This document shows positions 63,900 to 64,000 of a stretch of DNA of 64,000 nucleotides, piece by piece. Under the pieces are notes generated by a model. That model did not search any database. It was given only the letters and a program-made list of their open reading frames with translations, and was not told the origin of the DNA. Numbering within the stretch: position 1 is the stretch's first letter; every line of letters begins with the position of its first letter. Both the position numbers and the translations under genes were made by a program. This DNA is from an uncultured Prevotella sp. (lineage in GTDB: Bacteria > Bacteroidota > Bacteroidia > Bacteroidales > Bacteroidaceae), in assembly GCA_944319815.1 (NCBI GenBank), contig CALUEX010000003.1, forward strand, positions 1-64,000, in the 5' to 3' direction.

Positions 63900-64000
63900 G
63901 CGGCGACCGGAAATGATTGTGATTGCCGGGCCTAACGGCTCCGGTAAAACGTCTGTTACCCGGAAGTTCCTACACCACGAATGGGCGGAAGGCACGCTAT
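63886..64000 (+). CDS. Zeta-toxin-like P-loop kinase, N-terminal part, cut by window edge
   Basis: 38 codons are visible from ATG 63886 (or ATG 63913). The P-loop GPNGSGKTS directly after IVIAG, near the N-terminus, is the zeta-toxin/AAA pattern of Bacteroidetes toxin-antitoxin pairs. Zeta toxins phosphorylate UDP-N-acetylglucosamine. The rest lies outside, so the assignment rests on the P-loop and context. Confidence 0.6.
   Translation, partial: MERSERRPEMIVIAGPNGSGKTSVTRKFLHHEWAEGTL

Overview
The window looks like a chromosomal segment of a moderately GC-rich member of the Bacteroidales, most likely Prevotellaceae. Support: promoters of the Bacteroidetes type (TTTG, 19-20 bases, TAnnTTTG); few Shine-Dalgarno sites; and families typical of the phylum (PorQ, BspA leucine-rich repeats, DUF5056, DUF4954, DUF3667, PepSY-like proteins, TonB-linked ExbB/ExbD). 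The genus is inferred. No rRNA, IS element, phage or CRISPR array was seen; there is one tRNA (Ser-GGA).

Layout. 1-10 kb: tail of an unknown gene; a DUF6249/ECF sigma/DUF5056 operon; an RsmF-type rRNA methyltransferase; thyA-folA; a TlpA-like thioredoxin; an Lrp regulator; an exbB-membrane protein-exbD-exbD operon. 10-16 kb: tRNA-Ser, then a surface-sugar group (acyltransferase, fdtA, GNAT/FemAB-like protein, DegT aminotransferase) with a phosphoethanolamine-transferase-like gene on the other strand. 16-21 kb: lutABC for lactate oxidation, a candidate structured RNA, and a BspA-like surface protein with a broken signal peptide. 21-33 kb: porQ-cmk; TonB protein, polyprenyl synthase, an unknown gene and a TatD hydrolase; purT, rfbB (rmlB), a phosphoesterase, a cytidylate-kinase-like protein, a MATE exporter. 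33-45 kb: xpt, ispH, meaB, a DUF1573 protein, a very large alpha-2-macroglobulin, an SGNH hydrolase, two small membrane proteins. 45-56 kb: bcp, an ADP-forming acyl-CoA synthetase, a two-component system followed by two tandem PepSY-like secreted proteins, a YitT-type protein, clpB, a DUF3667 protein. 57-64 kb: hflX, a DUF4954 protein, an M16 protease, and a small gene followed by the start of a zeta-toxin-like ATPase cut by the window edge.

The genes are mostly core housekeeping plus envelope functions: nucleotide supply (thyA, folA, cmk, purT, xpt), isoprenoid and envelope precursors (ispH, polyprenyl synthase, rfbB, fdtA and its aminotransferase), energised outer-membrane transport (ExbB/D, TonB), and protein quality control (clpB, hflX, M16).

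The most unusual property is in the spaces between genes. At least ten intergenic regions hold short repetitive 'phrases' of about 9-12 base period, belonging to a handful of families, and very often the same phrase recurs in inverted orientation 20-150 bases away. Two further kinds are hairpins of the AAAAGGnnnCCTTTT type and MITE-like elements with 34-41 base inverted ends. These explain most of the non-coding DNA in the window and are treated as the main finding.
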